A stretch of 64,000 bases of DNA from Pseudomonas monsensis (GCF_014268495.2 NZ_CP077087.1:4793001-4857000); one strand, 5' to 3'. Positions 15,377 through 24,819 are shown, numbered from the stretch's first letter. Notes: generated by a model from the letters alone, not told the origin. Made by a program: numbers and translations.

Positions 15377-16168
15377 CTACATGGCAGATTTGACAGAGGC
15401 CAGCGGGAACAGCCGCTTGAAATTTTCAGTGGTCTGCTCGGCAAACCGCTCGTAGTTTTCCCCACGCAGCATCGCCAGAAACTCCGCCACTTCGCGCACG
15501 TATTGCGGCAGGTTCGGTTTGCCCCGATAAGGAATCGGCGCCAGATACGGCGAGTCGGTCTCCACCAGCAGGCGATCCGCCGGAACCTTGCTCGCGACGT
15601 CGCGCAGCGCATCGGCATTGCGGAACGTGACGATGCCCGACAGGGAAATGTAATACCCCATGTCCAGCGCCGCCTTGGCCATGTCCCAGTCTTCGGTGAA
15701 GCAATGCAGCACACCGGCCTGAGGCAGTGCCGCTTCGCGCAGCAGCTCAAGGGTATCGGCACGGGCGCCGCGAGTATGGATGATTACCGGTTTGCCGGTC
15801 TGCCGGGCGGCTTGCAGGTGCAGGCGGAAGGATTGCTGCTGCAACTCGGCAGCTTCCGGCTCGTAGTGGTAGTCCAGACCGGTTTCACCGATCGCCACCA
15901 CTTTCGGGTGATTGAGTTCTTCCAGCAGCCAGTCCAGCGCCGGGGCCGCGCCAGGTTGCACGTCCAGAGGATGCACGCCGACCGAGCAATCGACGTCGGC
16001 ATAACGCTCAGCCAGGGCTTTGACATCGGCAGCATTATCGGCACTCACGCCGATGCACAGAAAGTGCCCGACCCCGCGTGCACGCGCTGCGTCGAGTGCA
16101 GCATCCAGCGAGCCGTCATGGGCGGCGAGGTCGAGGCGATCAAGGTGACAATGGGAATCTACGAGCAT
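15377..16168 (-). CDS. TatD-family metal-dependent hydrolase
   Basis: A 263-residue TIM-barrel hydrolase of the TatD/YcfH family. Metal ligands are visible in the N-terminal DSHCHLD (residues 4-10), in GETGLDYHYE (Glu near 94), VIIHTRGA and GVLHCF, and the C-terminal LVETDSPYLAP. TatD proteins have been linked to 3'-5' DNA exonuclease and quality-control roles. It lies 14 bp after the pilZ gene at the end of the long fab/tmk/holB operon, the same order as in P. aeruginosa. Confidence 0.9.
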   Translation of the reverse strand: MLVDSHCHLDRLDLAAHDGSLDAALDAARARGVGHFLCIGVSADNAADVKALAERYADVDCSVGVHPLDVQPGAAPALDWLLEELNHPKVVAIGETGLDYHYEPEAAELQQQSFRLHLQAARQTGKPVIIHTRGARADTLELLREAALPQAGVLHCFTEDWDMAKAALDMGYYISLSGIVTFRNADALRDVASKVPADRLLVETDSPYLAPIPYRGKPNLPQYVREVAEFLAMLRGENYERFAEQTTENFKRLFPLASVKSAM

Positions 16169-16182
16169 AAAAACACGGCTAC

Positions 16183-16539
16183 TTACATCGTATGGGTGGG
16201 ACGGTCGGACTTCAGGGCTCCGGCCAGATGGGTTTCGATGCGACTGCGGGCGGTGTTGTCGCCCTCGTTGAACTGCACGCCGACACCGGCAGCGCGATTG
16301 CCCTGCGCGCCCTTGGGCGTGATCCAGGTGACTCTGCCGGCGACCGGAATCTTTTCGGCCTCGTCCATCAGGTTCAGCAGCATGAACACCTCATCGCCCA
16401 ACTTGTAGCTCTTGTTGGTCGGGATGAACAGGCCACCGTTCTTGATGAATGGCATGTAGGCGGCATAAAGCACCGACTTGTCCTTGATGGTCAGAGACAA
16501 GATGCCGTTACGCGGCCCCGGGCTGGCGGGTTCATTCAT
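16183..16539 (-). CDS. PilZ-domain protein (type IV pilus PilZ-like)
   Basis: A 118-residue single-domain PilZ protein. The order holB-pilZ-tatD matches P. aeruginosa, where this gene is pilZ itself, needed for type IV pilus assembly through PilB/FimX contacts. Like that protein it lacks an evident RxxxR c-di-GMP-binding motif at its N-terminus and starts instead with MNEPASPGPRNGILSLTIKD. Start 16539 follows GGAGGTCATC; a GTG at 16551 overlaps that ribosome site and is unlikely. I leave the symbol blank because function in this strain is inferred from synteny. Confidence 0.85.
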   Translation of the reverse strand: MNEPASPGPRNGILSLTIKDKSVLYAAYMPFIKNGGLFIPTNKSYKLGDEVFMLLNLMDEAEKIPVAGRVTWITPKGAQGNRAAGVGVQFNEGDNTARSRIETHLAGALKSDRPTHTM

Positions 16540-16581
16540 GATGACCTCCACTGCTGATGTTCAGAGTCTAGGTACACATTC

Positions 16582-17565
16582 TTATCTTTGACCAGGCAAT
16601 CCCGCCCATTGCACCAAGAGCGCCTCCAGCAGCAGGGCCGGATTGAGGTTGGCCTTGCTCAAGACTTTCTGGCGCTGGGCGAGAATCCAGTCCTGGATAT
16701 CGAGCACTTTACCCTGGGCACTTTTCTGCGCCAGGTACTGCACGACCTTGCGCATATCGGTCAGGCCGAGGCCGGTTTCATCCTGAGTCAGTTGATAGCG
16801 CAGGATCAGGCTCGACCAGTCACAGAACCAGTCGAACAGGCGCAGCATCGGAATGTTTTTCCATTCCTCGGCCAGTTGCGTTGGGGATTGCTGTTGCTTG
16901 AGCAGCTTCTTTACGCCTTCGACCACTTGCGCGCGTTGTTCGCGCACGCCTTGCGACTGCAGGCTGACAGCCGCCAACGGCGAACCGGCCGCCAGCGTCA
17001 GCAGTTCGACACGCTCTTCTGCGGAACAGTCCGGCAATGCCTGGGCCAGCCATTGCAGGCTCATCGCCTCACCCGGCAGCGGACAGGCCTGCTGCACGCA
17101 ACGACTCTTGATCGTCGGCAACAAACGGCTCGGCTGGTGACTGACCAGCAGCAGCACGGTATTGCCGGACGGTTCTTCCAGACTCTTGAGCAAGGCGTTG
17201 GCAGCATTGATATTCATCGACTCGACCGGCTCGATCAACACCACTTTGCGCCCACCCAGCTGCGCGGTCTGCACCACGAAGCTGACCAGATCACGCACTT
17301 GATCAACCTTGATGGCCTTGTCGGCCTCTTCCGGTTCGAGGATGTAATTATCGGGGTGACTACCGGCCTTGAGCAGCAGGCAGGATTTGCACTCGCCGCA
17401 AGCCTCAGGCGTCGGGCGCTGGCACAGCAGGCTGGCCATCAAGCGTTCGGCCAGCGCACGTTTGCCGATGCCGGCCGGACCATGCAGCAGGTAGGCGTGG
17501 GCGTGCTGGCTACGTCCGGCCAGTTGCTGCCAGAGGCTGTCCTGCCATGGATAGGCCTCAGCCAC
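16582..17565 (-). CDS. holB: DNA polymerase III subunit delta'
   Basis: A 327-residue clamp-loader subunit. It has an AAA+ fold with a P-loop-like GPAGIGKR at residues 29-36, a zinc site of four Cys at about 48, 56, 59 and 62 (CQRPTPEACGECKSC), and the KSRC sensor/arginine-finger motif near residue 158. It works with HolA and DnaX to load the beta clamp. Its start overlaps the tmk stop by 8 bp, so translation is coupled. Length and motifs are normal. Confidence 0.92.
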   Translation of the reverse strand: MAEAYPWQDSLWQQLAGRSQHAHAYLLHGPAGIGKRALAERLMASLLCQRPTPEACGECKSCLLLKAGSHPDNYILEPEEADKAIKVDQVRDLVSFVVQTAQLGGRKVVLIEPVESMNINAANALLKSLEEPSGNTVLLLVSHQPSRLLPTIKSRCVQQACPLPGEAMSLQWLAQALPDCSAEERVELLTLAAGSPLAAVSLQSQGVREQRAQVVEGVKKLLKQQQSPTQLAEEWKNIPMLRLFDWFCDWSSLILRYQLTQDETGLGLTDMRKVVQYLAQKSAQGKVLDIQDWILAQRQKVLSKANLNPALLLEALLVQWAGLPGQR

Positions 17566-18190
17566 GGCTCAGCTCCAGCAAATTCGGAATCAGGGTATCC
17601 AGCGATTGTTGAACCTTGGCCAACGGCTGACCGGCGTCGATCCGCACATAGCGCGCAGGATCGGCTTCGGCACGCTTGAGGAACGCGTTACGCACGGCCT
17701 CGAAAAATGCCCGACCTTCCAGCTCGAAACGATCCAGACGGCCACGGGCACTGGCGCGAGCCAGGCCGATTTCCACCGGCAGATCGAAAATCAGCGTCAG
17801 GTCCGGACGCAGGTCACCCTGCACGAAGGTTTCCAGCGTGGCGATCCGCTCCAGCGACAAACCACGGCCGCCGCCCTGATAGGCGTAAGTCGAATCGGTA
17901 AAACGATCACACAGGACCACGGCGCCGCGGGCCAGTGCCGGGCGAATCACTTCGGCCAGATGCTGGGCACGCGCCGCGAACACCAGCAGCAACTCTGTAT
18001 CCGGGTTCATGACTTCGTCGGCCGGGGCCAGCAGCACGTCGCGAATCCGTTCAGCCAGGGGCGTACCGCCGGGCTCACGGGTCAGCAACACCTCAACACC
18101 TGCGGCGCGCAGGCGCTCGGCGAGGTATTCGCGGTTGGTGCTTTTACCGGCGCCTTCCGGGCCTTCCAGGGTAATAAACAAGCCAGTCAC
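17558..18190 (-). CDS. tmk: Thymidylate kinase
   Basis: A 210-residue dTMP kinase that makes dTDP for DNA synthesis. Residues 10-18 form the P-loop (GPEGAGKST). DRFTDSTYAYQGGGRG near residue 94 is the family signature that contacts the nucleotide base, and the LID region is ASARGRLDRFE near residue 147. Cytosolic homodimer. The gene sits 19 bp after mltG and overlaps holB, the usual gamma-proteobacterial order. Confidence 0.94.
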   Translation of the reverse strand: MTGLFITLEGPEGAGKSTNREYLAERLRAAGVEVLLTREPGGTPLAERIRDVLLAPADEVMNPDTELLLVFAARAQHLAEVIRPALARGAVVLCDRFTDSTYAYQGGGRGLSLERIATLETFVQGDLRPDLTLIFDLPVEIGLARASARGRLDRFELEGRAFFEAVRNAFLKRAEADPARYVRIDAGQPLAKVQQSLDTLIPNLLELSRG

Positions 18191-18209
18191 AGGCAGTCCT
18201 TAATCAAAG

Positions 18210-19385
18210 TCATTGCGCGTTTTTCGGGGCGGCGGCTTCCGGTTCCGGCGCGGGCTGCGGCGGCGTAACCGGTGGCAGTGCTTGCGGTGCGGTGTCCGGT
18301 GATGCCGCAGGAATCGCTTCCTCGGTTGTCGGAGCTGCTTCAGGCGCAGTCGCCGGCGCCGGGCTCGAACGGTAATCGGCACGTCGCTTGAGCTGGAACT
18401 CGCGCACGGCACTGTTATGCGCATCCAGATCATCGGAGAACACATGGCTGCCATCGCCACGCGCCACAAAGTACAGACTGGTGCCGTCGACCGGATTCAG
18501 CGCGGCGTGAATCGCTTCACGCCCGACCATAGCAATCGGCGTCGGCGGCAAACCGGGAATCACGTAAGTGTTGTAAGGCGTCGGCTCTTTGAGATGGGCA
18601 CGGGTCAGCTTGCCCGTGTAGCGATCGCCCAGCCCGTAAATGACCGTCGGATCGGTCTGCAACTGCATGCCCAGGGCCATACGGCGCACAAAGACGCCGG
18701 CAATTTCCCCGCGCTCCTGTGGCACTCCGGTCTCCTTCTCGACCAGCGAGGCCATGATCAGCGCTTGATAGGGCTCGGTGTAGGGCGCATCGGCGGAGCG
18801 TTTTTCCCACTCCCTGGCCAGCACTTCATCGAGTCGATCGAACGCCTTCTTCAGCAGCTCGGCGTCAGACATCCCGCGCACGAAGCGGTAGGTATCCGGG
18901 AAGAACCGCCCTTCCGGGAACACCCCTTTGTGGCCGATCTTTGTCATGACGTCGCTGTCGCTCAAACCGTTGAGGGTCTGCTCGATCTTTTCGTCTTTCG
19001 CCAACGCGGCGCGCACTTGACGGAAATTCCAGCCTTCAACCAGGGTCAGGCTGTACTGCACCACTTCACCGCGCTTCCACAAGTCGATCAGGCCGTTGAC
19101 GGTCATGCCCGGCTGCATGCGGTATTCACCGCTGTGGATCGGCGTGCCGGCGAGATTGAAGCGCCAGTAAATCCGCAACCAGAATGCATCCTTGATGACG
19201 CCATCGGTTTCGAGTTCGAGGAAAGTACGGGTCGGGGTCGAGCCTTTCGGCACATCCAGCAGTTCTTCCTGCGTGATGTTCAGGGGCTGTTCCAGTGCGG
19301 AGTGAATCTTCCAGGCGCTGGCGCCCATCAGCAGCCCTGCCAGAACCAGTCCGGTTTCCAGCAGCAGCAAAAGTTTACGTCTCAC
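18210..19385 (-). CDS. mltG: Endolytic murein transglycosylase MltG
   Basis: A 391-residue YceG/MltG enzyme that cuts nascent glycan strands. One N-terminal membrane anchor (about residues 3-26), a LysM-like region, then the catalytic domain with the essential Glu in ASLVEKETG (near residue 219). Downstream motifs are NTYVIPGLPPTPI and ALNPVDGTSLYFVARGDGSHVFS. After about residue 340 there is an extra 50-residue Ala/Pro/Glu-rich tail of no clear fold, which many Pseudomonas copies also seem to have. It lies 3 bp after pabC, so likely co-translated. Confidence 0.92.
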   Translation of the reverse strand: MRRKLLLLLETGLVLAGLLMGASAWKIHSALEQPLNITQEELLDVPKGSTPTRTFLELETDGVIKDAFWLRIYWRFNLAGTPIHSGEYRMQPGMTVNGLIDLWKRGEVVQYSLTLVEGWNFRQVRAALAKDEKIEQTLNGLSDSDVMTKIGHKGVFPEGRFFPDTYRFVRGMSDAELLKKAFDRLDEVLAREWEKRSADAPYTEPYQALIMASLVEKETGVPQERGEIAGVFVRRMALGMQLQTDPTVIYGLGDRYTGKLTRAHLKEPTPYNTYVIPGLPPTPIAMVGREAIHAALNPVDGTSLYFVARGDGSHVFSDDLDAHNSAVREFQLKRRADYRSSPAPATAPEAAPTTEEAIPAASPDTAPQALPPVTPPQPAPEPEAAAPKNAQ

Positions 19386-19388
19386 GAA

Positions 19389-20204
19389 TCAGGCATCCAG
19401 TAGGGCGCGGGCAATGGCTTGCAGTTTACGGGTGAGCGGGCCAACCGGCCAGCTCAGCGCAGCATAGGCACGAACCGGCCAGACGCCATACACGCTGTTA
19501 CAGACAAAAACTTCATCAGCCCATTGCAGCTGTTCGAGGCTGATATCGGCGATTTGGGTGGGAATGGCCAGTGACTCGGCCTGAAACAATATTTCGGCAC
19601 GCATCACGCCGGCGACACCACAGCGCTTCAGATCCGGCGTGATCAGCACCCCGTCGCGCACCACAAAGACATTGCTGAACACTCCTTCGATGACGCGACC
19701 GGCCTGATCGAGCATCAAGCCTTCGGCGTGTTCGCTGTCCTGCCATTCGGCCCGGGCGAGAACCTGTTCCAGTCGATTGAGGTGTTTGAGCCCGGCAAGC
19801 AACGGCTGCTTTGATAAACGCGTGCTGCACGGAAACAGGCGGATGCCTTGTTCAGCATGAACCACCGGATAAGCCGCAGGAGGATTGCCTTGCAGAATGC
19901 GTCGGCCAGACGCCGTCGGATCCGGCGCGTAACCGCGCAAGCCGTCTCCACGGGTGAGGATGAGCTTGAGCACGCCCTCGCCCATCGCCGCCGCATAAAC
20001 GAGCAGTTCGTGGCGAACCTGATCGAAGTCCGCCGCGATGGCCAGGCGCGCACAGCCATCGGCCAGACGCGTCAGGTGGCGATCCAGCAACAGCGGCTGG
20101 CCGCTGCGCACGGCGATGGTCTCGAACAGACCGTCGCCGTAAGCCAGGCCGCGATCTTTCAGCGACAGAGTGTCAGCCGGTTGACCGTCGACCCAGCTGT
20201 CCAT
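19389..20204 (-). CDS. pabC: Aminodeoxychorismate lyase
   Basis: A 271-residue fold-type IV PLP enzyme that converts 4-amino-4-deoxychorismate to p-aminobenzoate for folate. The catalytic Lys is in AGLKHLNRLEQVLARAEW (near residue 140), followed by the conserved EGLMLDQAGRVIEGVFSNVF phosphate/substrate region. Its start ATG shares one base with the fabF stop (TGATG), implying coupled translation. The fabF-pabC-mltG-tmk-holB order is standard. Confidence 0.92.
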   Translation of the reverse strand: MDSWVDGQPADTLSLKDRGLAYGDGLFETIAVRSGQPLLLDRHLTRLADGCARLAIAADFDQVRHELLVYAAAMGEGVLKLILTRGDGLRGYAPDPTASGRRILQGNPPAAYPVVHAEQGIRLFPCSTRLSKQPLLAGLKHLNRLEQVLARAEWQDSEHAEGLMLDQAGRVIEGVFSNVFVVRDGVLITPDLKRCGVAGVMRAEILFQAESLAIPTQIADISLEQLQWADEVFVCNSVYGVWPVRAYAALSWPVGPLTRKLQAIARALLDA

Positions 20205-21448
20205 CAGCCTGCGAACCGGCGGAATGCCAAGGTGCCATTGGTGCCGCCAAAACCGAAGGAGTTGGACAGCACGACATCAATGTCCATGTTGCGCGCTGTG
20301 TGCGGCACGAAGTCGAGATCGCAGCCTTCGTCCGGCTCATCGAGGTTGATGGTCGGGGGCGCCACCTGGCTGTTGATCGCCAGCACGCTGAAGATTGCCT
20401 CGACCGCACCCGCCGCACCCAACAGGTGACCGGTCATGGATTTGGTGGAGCTGACCGCCATTTTGTAGGCATGGTCACCGAACACGGACTTGATCGCGTT
20501 GGCTTCGGCGAGGTCGCCAGCCGGGGTCGAAGTACCGTGGGCGTTGATGTATTGCACTTGATCGACGTTGATCTTCGCGTCGCGCAATGCATTGGTGATG
20601 CAGCGCGCAGCACCGGCGCCATCGGCGGGTGGCGAGGTCATGTGGAAGGCATCGCCACTGGTACCGAAACCGATCAGCTCGGCATAGATGGTCGCGCCAC
20701 GTGCCTTGGCGTGTTCCAGCTCCTCGAGGACCAGGGCGCCGGCACCATCGGACAGGACGAAACCATCACGGCCCTTGTCCCACGGACGGCTGGCGCGGGT
20801 CGGCTCGTCGTTGCGGGTCGACAGCGCACGGGAGGCACCGAAGCCGCCCATGCCGAGGCCGCAAGCAGCCATTTCGGCACCGCCGGCAATCATCACGTCG
20901 GCTTCGTCGTACATGATGTTGCGCGCCGCCATGCCGATGCAGTGCGTACCGGTGGTGCACGCGGTGGCAATGGCGTAGTTAGGCCCCTGTGCCCCCAGAT
21001 GGATGGACAGGAAACCGGAAATCATATTGATGATCGAGCCTGGCACGAAGAATGGCGAGATTCGACGCGGACCCGTTTCATGCAGGGTACGGCTGGTTTC
21101 TTCGATGTTGGTCAGACCGCCAATGCCCGAACCCATGGCCACGCCAATGCGTTCACGGTTGGCATCGGTGACTTCCAGACCGGCATTGCGCACGGCTTGA
21201 AAGCCTGCCGCGAGACCGTACTGGATGAACAGGTCGAGCTTGCGCGCTTCCTTGACCGACAGGTATTCCTCGACATTGAAGCCCTTTACCGAGCCGCCAA
21301 AGCGGGTGGAATAGGCAGAAAGGTCGGTGTGTTCGATCAGACCAATGCCACTGCGGCCAGCCAGAATGCCCTGCCAACTGCTCGGCACATCCGTGCCCAG
21401 TGGCGACAACATACCCATACCGGTGACTACGACGCGTCTACGCGACAC
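20204..21448 (-). CDS. fabF: 3-oxoacyl-ACP synthase II
   Basis: A 414-residue KAS II condensing enzyme for fatty acid elongation. The Cys-His-His triad is visible: ACTTGTH (Cys near 163), NAHGTSTPAGD (His near 303) and SMTGHLLGAAG (His near 340). The C-terminal SNSFGFGGTNG is also typical. The frame opens at 21481, but GTG at 21448 is the better start: AAGGAG lies 9 bp upstream and SRRRVVVTGMG matches the P. aeruginosa N-terminus. An inverted repeat with a T-tract separates it from acpP and may lower its transcription relative to acpP. Confidence 0.93.
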   Translation of the reverse strand: MSRRRVVVTGMGMLSPLGTDVPSSWQGILAGRSGIGLIEHTDLSAYSTRFGGSVKGFNVEEYLSVKEARKLDLFIQYGLAAGFQAVRNAGLEVTDANRERIGVAMGSGIGGLTNIEETSRTLHETGPRRISPFFVPGSIINMISGFLSIHLGAQGPNYAIATACTTGTHCIGMAARNIMYDEADVMIAGGAEMAACGLGMGGFGASRALSTRNDEPTRASRPWDKGRDGFVLSDGAGALVLEELEHAKARGATIYAELIGFGTSGDAFHMTSPPADGAGAARCITNALRDAKINVDQVQYINAHGTSTPAGDLAEANAIKSVFGDHAYKMAVSSTKSMTGHLLGAAGAVEAIFSVLAINSQVAPPTINLDEPDEGCDLDFVPHTARNMDIDVVLSNSFGFGGTNGTLAFRRFAG

Positions 21449-21492
21449 AGCACTCTCCTTTTTCAAATGACGATTTTGCATCAGGCCTAAAG

Positions 21493-21527
21493 AAAAAACC
21501 GCACGCCATGATGGCAGTGCGGTTTTT
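21493..21527 (-). terminator. Hairpin between acpP and fabF (partial terminator)
   Basis: AAAAACCGCAC...GTGCGGTTTTT-type stem with an inner GCCAT/ATGGC. On the minus strand it ends in a T-tract just after acpP. It probably stops most transcripts after acpP while letting some read into fabF. Confidence 0.75.
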
Positions 21528-21556
21528 CCATGACAGCAAACAACGATTACAAACTA

Positions 21557-21793
21557 TTACGCCTGGTGGCTAGTAACGTAGTCGATTGCAGCTTGTACAG
21601 TAGTGATCTTCTCAGCTTCTTCGTCAGGGATTTCGGTCTCGAATTCCTCTTCCAGAGCCATCACCAGCTCAACGGTGTCAAGGGAGTCGGCACCCAGGTC
21701 TTCTACGAAGGAAGCGCTGTTGATCACTTCTTCTTCTTTAACACCCAGTTGCTCGGCAACGATTTTCTTGACGCGCTCTTCGATGGTGCTCAT
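21557..21793 (-). CDS. acpP: Acyl carrier protein
   Basis: A 78-residue acidic protein carrying growing acyl chains. The 4'-phosphopantetheine attachment Ser is Ser37 in GADSLDTVEL. Length and sequence are textbook for AcpP. It has its own strong promoter 50-80 bp upstream and is followed by a hairpin, consistent with the very high expression needed. Flanked by fabG and fabF. Confidence 0.97.
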   Translation of the reverse strand: MSTIEERVKKIVAEQLGVKEEEVINSASFVEDLGADSLDTVELVMALEEEFETEIPDEEAEKITTVQAAIDYVTSHQA

Positions 21794-21845
21794 ACCTTGT
21801 TTTCACTCCTAATGGACAAATTCAGGCAGCTGGCCAGTGGGTAAG

Positions 21846-21873
21846 TGTATAGAAAGACTTTTCAGCTTTTCAA
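21846..21873 (-). promoter_or_regulatory. acpP promoter
   Basis: Minus-strand TTGAAA (21868-21873) and TATACA (21846-21851) with a 16-bp spacer, in the 196-bp fabG-acpP gap. Confidence 0.65.
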
Positions 21874-21989
21874 CTGAAAGCTTCACTCCTCAAACCCTGC
21901 GGCCCTCTGCCTATAAATAGATTGCAGCTTTATAACGGATTTTAGACAGCTCGTATGACATTTTTTTGAAGCAATCCGTCACATTTTAC

Positions 21990-22730
21990 TTACATGTACA
22001 TCCCACCGTTCACCGGGATTGTAGCCCCAGTGACGTATGCCGCACCGTCGGATGCAAGAAAAGCGACCACAGATGCGATCTCTTGAGCCTGCCCCAGACG
22101 ACCCAGCGGAATCTGCGTCTGCAAGGCTTCACGCTGTGCTTCAGGCAGTTCACGGGTCATATCGGTGTCGATGAACCCAGGGGTCACCGAGTTGACCGTA
22201 ATCGAACGAGAACCGACTTCACGCGCCATCGCCCGGCTGAAACCTTCCAGACCGGCCTTGGCGGCTGCATAGTTTACTTGGCCTGCGTTGCCCATGGCAC
22301 CCACCACCGAGCCAATACTGATAATTCGACCCCAACGCGCCTTGGTCATGCCGCGCAGAACGCCCTTGGACAGGCGATACAGACTGTTCAGGTTGGTATC
22401 GATCACGTCGTACCACTCGTCGTCTTTCATGCGCATCATCAGGTTATCGCGGGTGATGCCGGCGTTATTGACCAGGATCGCCGGCGCACCGAACTGCTCC
22501 TGGATGCTCGCCAGCACCTTGCTGACCGATTCGTCGCTGGTGACGTTGAGTTCCAGACCGGTGCCCTGAATGCCGTGCTCTTTCAGCGTGGCGGCAATTG
22601 CCTCGGCACCTTTGGCGGAGGTCGCGGTACCCACGACGATGGCGCCCTGACGACCCAGTTCCAGCGCGATAGCCTGGCCGATACCGCGGCTTGCACCGGT
22701 GACCAGTGCAACTTTACCTTGCAGACTCAT
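21990..22730 (-). CDS. fabG: 3-oxoacyl-ACP reductase
   Basis: A 246-residue SDR that reduces 3-oxoacyl-ACP with NADPH. The cofactor motif TGASRGIGQA begins at residue 11, NNAGITRDNLMMRM is near 88, the catalytic Ser is in IISIGSVVG, and the catalytic Tyr-x3-Lys is in NYAAAKAG near residue 151. The C-terminal ATIPVNGGMYM is characteristic of FabG. It lies 16 bp after fabD. The following 196 bp to acpP hold the acpP promoter. Confidence 0.95.
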   Translation of the reverse strand: MSLQGKVALVTGASRGIGQAIALELGRQGAIVVGTATSAKGAEAIAATLKEHGIQGTGLELNVTSDESVSKVLASIQEQFGAPAILVNNAGITRDNLMMRMKDDEWYDVIDTNLNSLYRLSKGVLRGMTKARWGRIISIGSVVGAMGNAGQVNYAAAKAGLEGFSRAMAREVGSRSITVNSVTPGFIDTDMTRELPEAQREALQTQIPLGRLGQAQEIASVVAFLASDGAAYVTGATIPVNGGMYM

Positions 22731-22746
22731 GCAAGCTTCTCCTGAT

Positions 22747-23685
22747 TCAGGCTTGCGCTGCGCGAGCGGCAGCGAAAGCGTCTGGGGTATTGAGGTTGGA
22801 AGTCGAAACGCCTTCGGCGCAACGTTTGTTCAGACCGGCCAGGACTTTGCCCGGGCCGCATTCGACCAGACTGGTCGCGCCTTTGGCGGCCAGGGTCTGG
22901 ACCGATTCAACCCAGCGCACTGGCTTGTACAGTTGTTCGAGCAGATCACGCTTGAGGGTTTCCAGATCGGCCGGCACTTGCGCGCTGACGTTCTGTACCA
23001 CCGGGATCTGCGGCGCCTGCCAGTCGATGGCGGCGATGGATTCGGCGAAGCGCTCGGCGGCCGGGCGCATCAGTTCGCAGTGCGACGGCACGCTCACCGG
23101 CAGCGGCATGGCACGCTTGGCGCCACGGGCCTTGCAGCCTTCGATGGCGCGTTCAACGGCCGCCTTGGCACCGGCGATGACCACCTGGCCTGGCGAGTTG
23201 AAGTTGACGGCGCTGACCACCTCGCCCTGCGCTGCCTCAGCACAGGCCGCCAGTACGTCGGCATCTTCCAGACCGAGAATGGCCGCCATGCCGCCCTGCC
23301 CGGCCGGAACCGCTTCCTGCATCAGTTGACCACGGCGCTCGACGAGCTTCACCGCGTCAGCCAGCGTCAGGCTACCGGCAGCGACCAGCGCGCTGTATTC
23401 ACCCAGGCTGTGACCGGCAACAAAGGCCGGACGCGCGCCGCCTTCCGCCAGCCACAGACGCCACAGGGCGATCGAAGCGGTCAGAATGGCCGGTTGGGTT
23501 TTATCGGTTTGATTGAGCAGCTCTTCCGGACCCTGCTGGGTCAGCGCCCACAGGTCATAGCCCAGAGCCTCAGAGGCTTCTTTGAAAGTTTCGAGGATCA
23601 ACGGATATTCCGCGCCCAGCTCGGCCAGCATGCCGAGGGACTGCGAACCCTGTCCTGGAAAGACGAATGCGAGGGAAGCAGACAT
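22747..23685 (-). CDS. fabD: Malonyl-CoA:ACP transacylase
   Basis: A 312-residue acyltransferase that loads malonate on ACP. FVFPGQGSQ at residue 8, the nucleophile Ser93 in GHSLGE, the Arg/His region VERRGQLMQEAVPAGQGGMAA, PVSVPSHCELM with the catalytic His near 202, and GPGKVLAGL near the end. The frame opens at 23742, but MSASLAFVFPGQG at 23685 is the family start. It lies 123 bp after plsX and 16 bp before fabG. Confidence 0.95.
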   Translation of the reverse strand: MSASLAFVFPGQGSQSLGMLAELGAEYPLILETFKEASEALGYDLWALTQQGPEELLNQTDKTQPAILTASIALWRLWLAEGGARPAFVAGHSLGEYSALVAAGSLTLADAVKLVERRGQLMQEAVPAGQGGMAAILGLEDADVLAACAEAAQGEVVSAVNFNSPGQVVIAGAKAAVERAIEGCKARGAKRAMPLPVSVPSHCELMRPAAERFAESIAAIDWQAPQIPVVQNVSAQVPADLETLKRDLLEQLYKPVRWVESVQTLAAKGATSLVECGPGKVLAGLNKRCAEGVSTSNLNTPDAFAAARAAQA

Positions 23686-23808
23686 GTAACAAGCCCCTAA
23701 TGATCTTGTCGTCGAAAAATGACGCCCCACGTGGGGACGCAAGAAACTGACAGTTGGATGGCCCTTTGAACCGGGCGGTCACATTTAAGCATTGTCCGAC
23801 GAAAACGC

Positions 23809-24819
23809 CTAAGACAACAAATCCTCCAGACGACCATGAAGACGCTCGGGAAGATTTTCCTGGATCTCGATCAAGGCCCGCTGAATCGCACTCTGAAAAC
23901 CCTGAACCCCGGCCGAACCGTGACTTTTCACCACGATGCCCTGCAGACCGAGAAAACTTGCGCCATTGTGTCGCGCCGGCGCCAGATCCGCCTGCAAGCG
24001 CTTCATCAATGGCAACGCCAACGCCCCGACAACCCGGGACGCGAGGTTTTTCCTGAACAGCGCCTCGATGCGCGCCGCGATCATCGTCGCCAGGCCTTCG
24101 CTGGACTTGAGCAGGATATTGCCGACAAAACCGTCACACACCACCACGTCCGCTTCGCCGCGATACAGGCCATCGCCCTCGACGAAACCGATGTAATTGA
24201 TACCTCGCGCCGCCTGCAACAAAGTCGCTGCCAGCTTGACCTGCTGGTTACCCTTGATGTCTTCGGTGCCGATATTGAGCAACGCCACTCGTGGCCGGGC
24301 AATCCCCAGCGTCTGCGCTGCCACCGACCCCATCACCGCGAACTGCAGCAGATGCTCGGCACTGCAATCGACATTGGCACCCAGGTCGAGCAACTGGCAA
24401 TAACCCGTCTGCGTCGGAATCGCCGCCACCATCGCTGGTCGATCAATGCCCGGCAACGTCTTGAGCACGAAGCGCGACAACGCCATCAGCGCCCCGGTAT
24501 TACCGGCACTGACACAGGCCTGAGCCTTGCCATCACGCACCAGTTCAAGGGCGACACGCATCGACGAATCCGGCTTGCCACGCAAGGCCTGGGTCGGTTT
24601 TTCGTCCATGGTGATGACTTCGGACGCCGGAACAATCGTCAGGCGCGCGCGATCGGCAGCCGATTGGCCGTGGATCAATTCTTCAAGGAGGGAGGGTTGA
24701 CCGACGAGGGTCAGGTGCAGCGAGGGCGTAGCAGAAAGGCAAGCAAGGCTGGCCTGAACAATGCTGCGGGGACCGAAGTCCCCGCCCATTGCGTCAATCG
24801 CGATGACTTGAGCGGACAA
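23809..24819 (-). CDS. plsX: Phosphate acyltransferase PlsX
   Basis: A 336-residue peripheral membrane enzyme making acyl-phosphate from acyl-ACP for phospholipid synthesis. It opens with IAIDAMGGDFGPRSIVQA, has SAGNTGALMALS near residue 104, the ADVVVCDGFVGNILLKSSEG region near 228, and GLQGIVVKSHGSA near 295. All are PlsX hallmarks. It lies 4 bp after rpmF, in the conserved rpmF-plsX-fab order. Confidence 0.95.
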   Translation of the reverse strand: MSAQVIAIDAMGGDFGPRSIVQASLACLSATPSLHLTLVGQPSLLEELIHGQSAADRARLTIVPASEVITMDEKPTQALRGKPDSSMRVALELVRDGKAQACVSAGNTGALMALSRFVLKTLPGIDRPAMVAAIPTQTGYCQLLDLGANVDCSAEHLLQFAVMGSVAAQTLGIARPRVALLNIGTEDIKGNQQVKLAATLLQAARGINYIGFVEGDGLYRGEADVVVCDGFVGNILLKSSEGLATMIAARIEALFRKNLASRVVGALALPLMKRLQADLAPARHNGASFLGLQGIVVKSHGSAGVQGFQSAIQRALIEIQENLPERLHGRLEDLLS

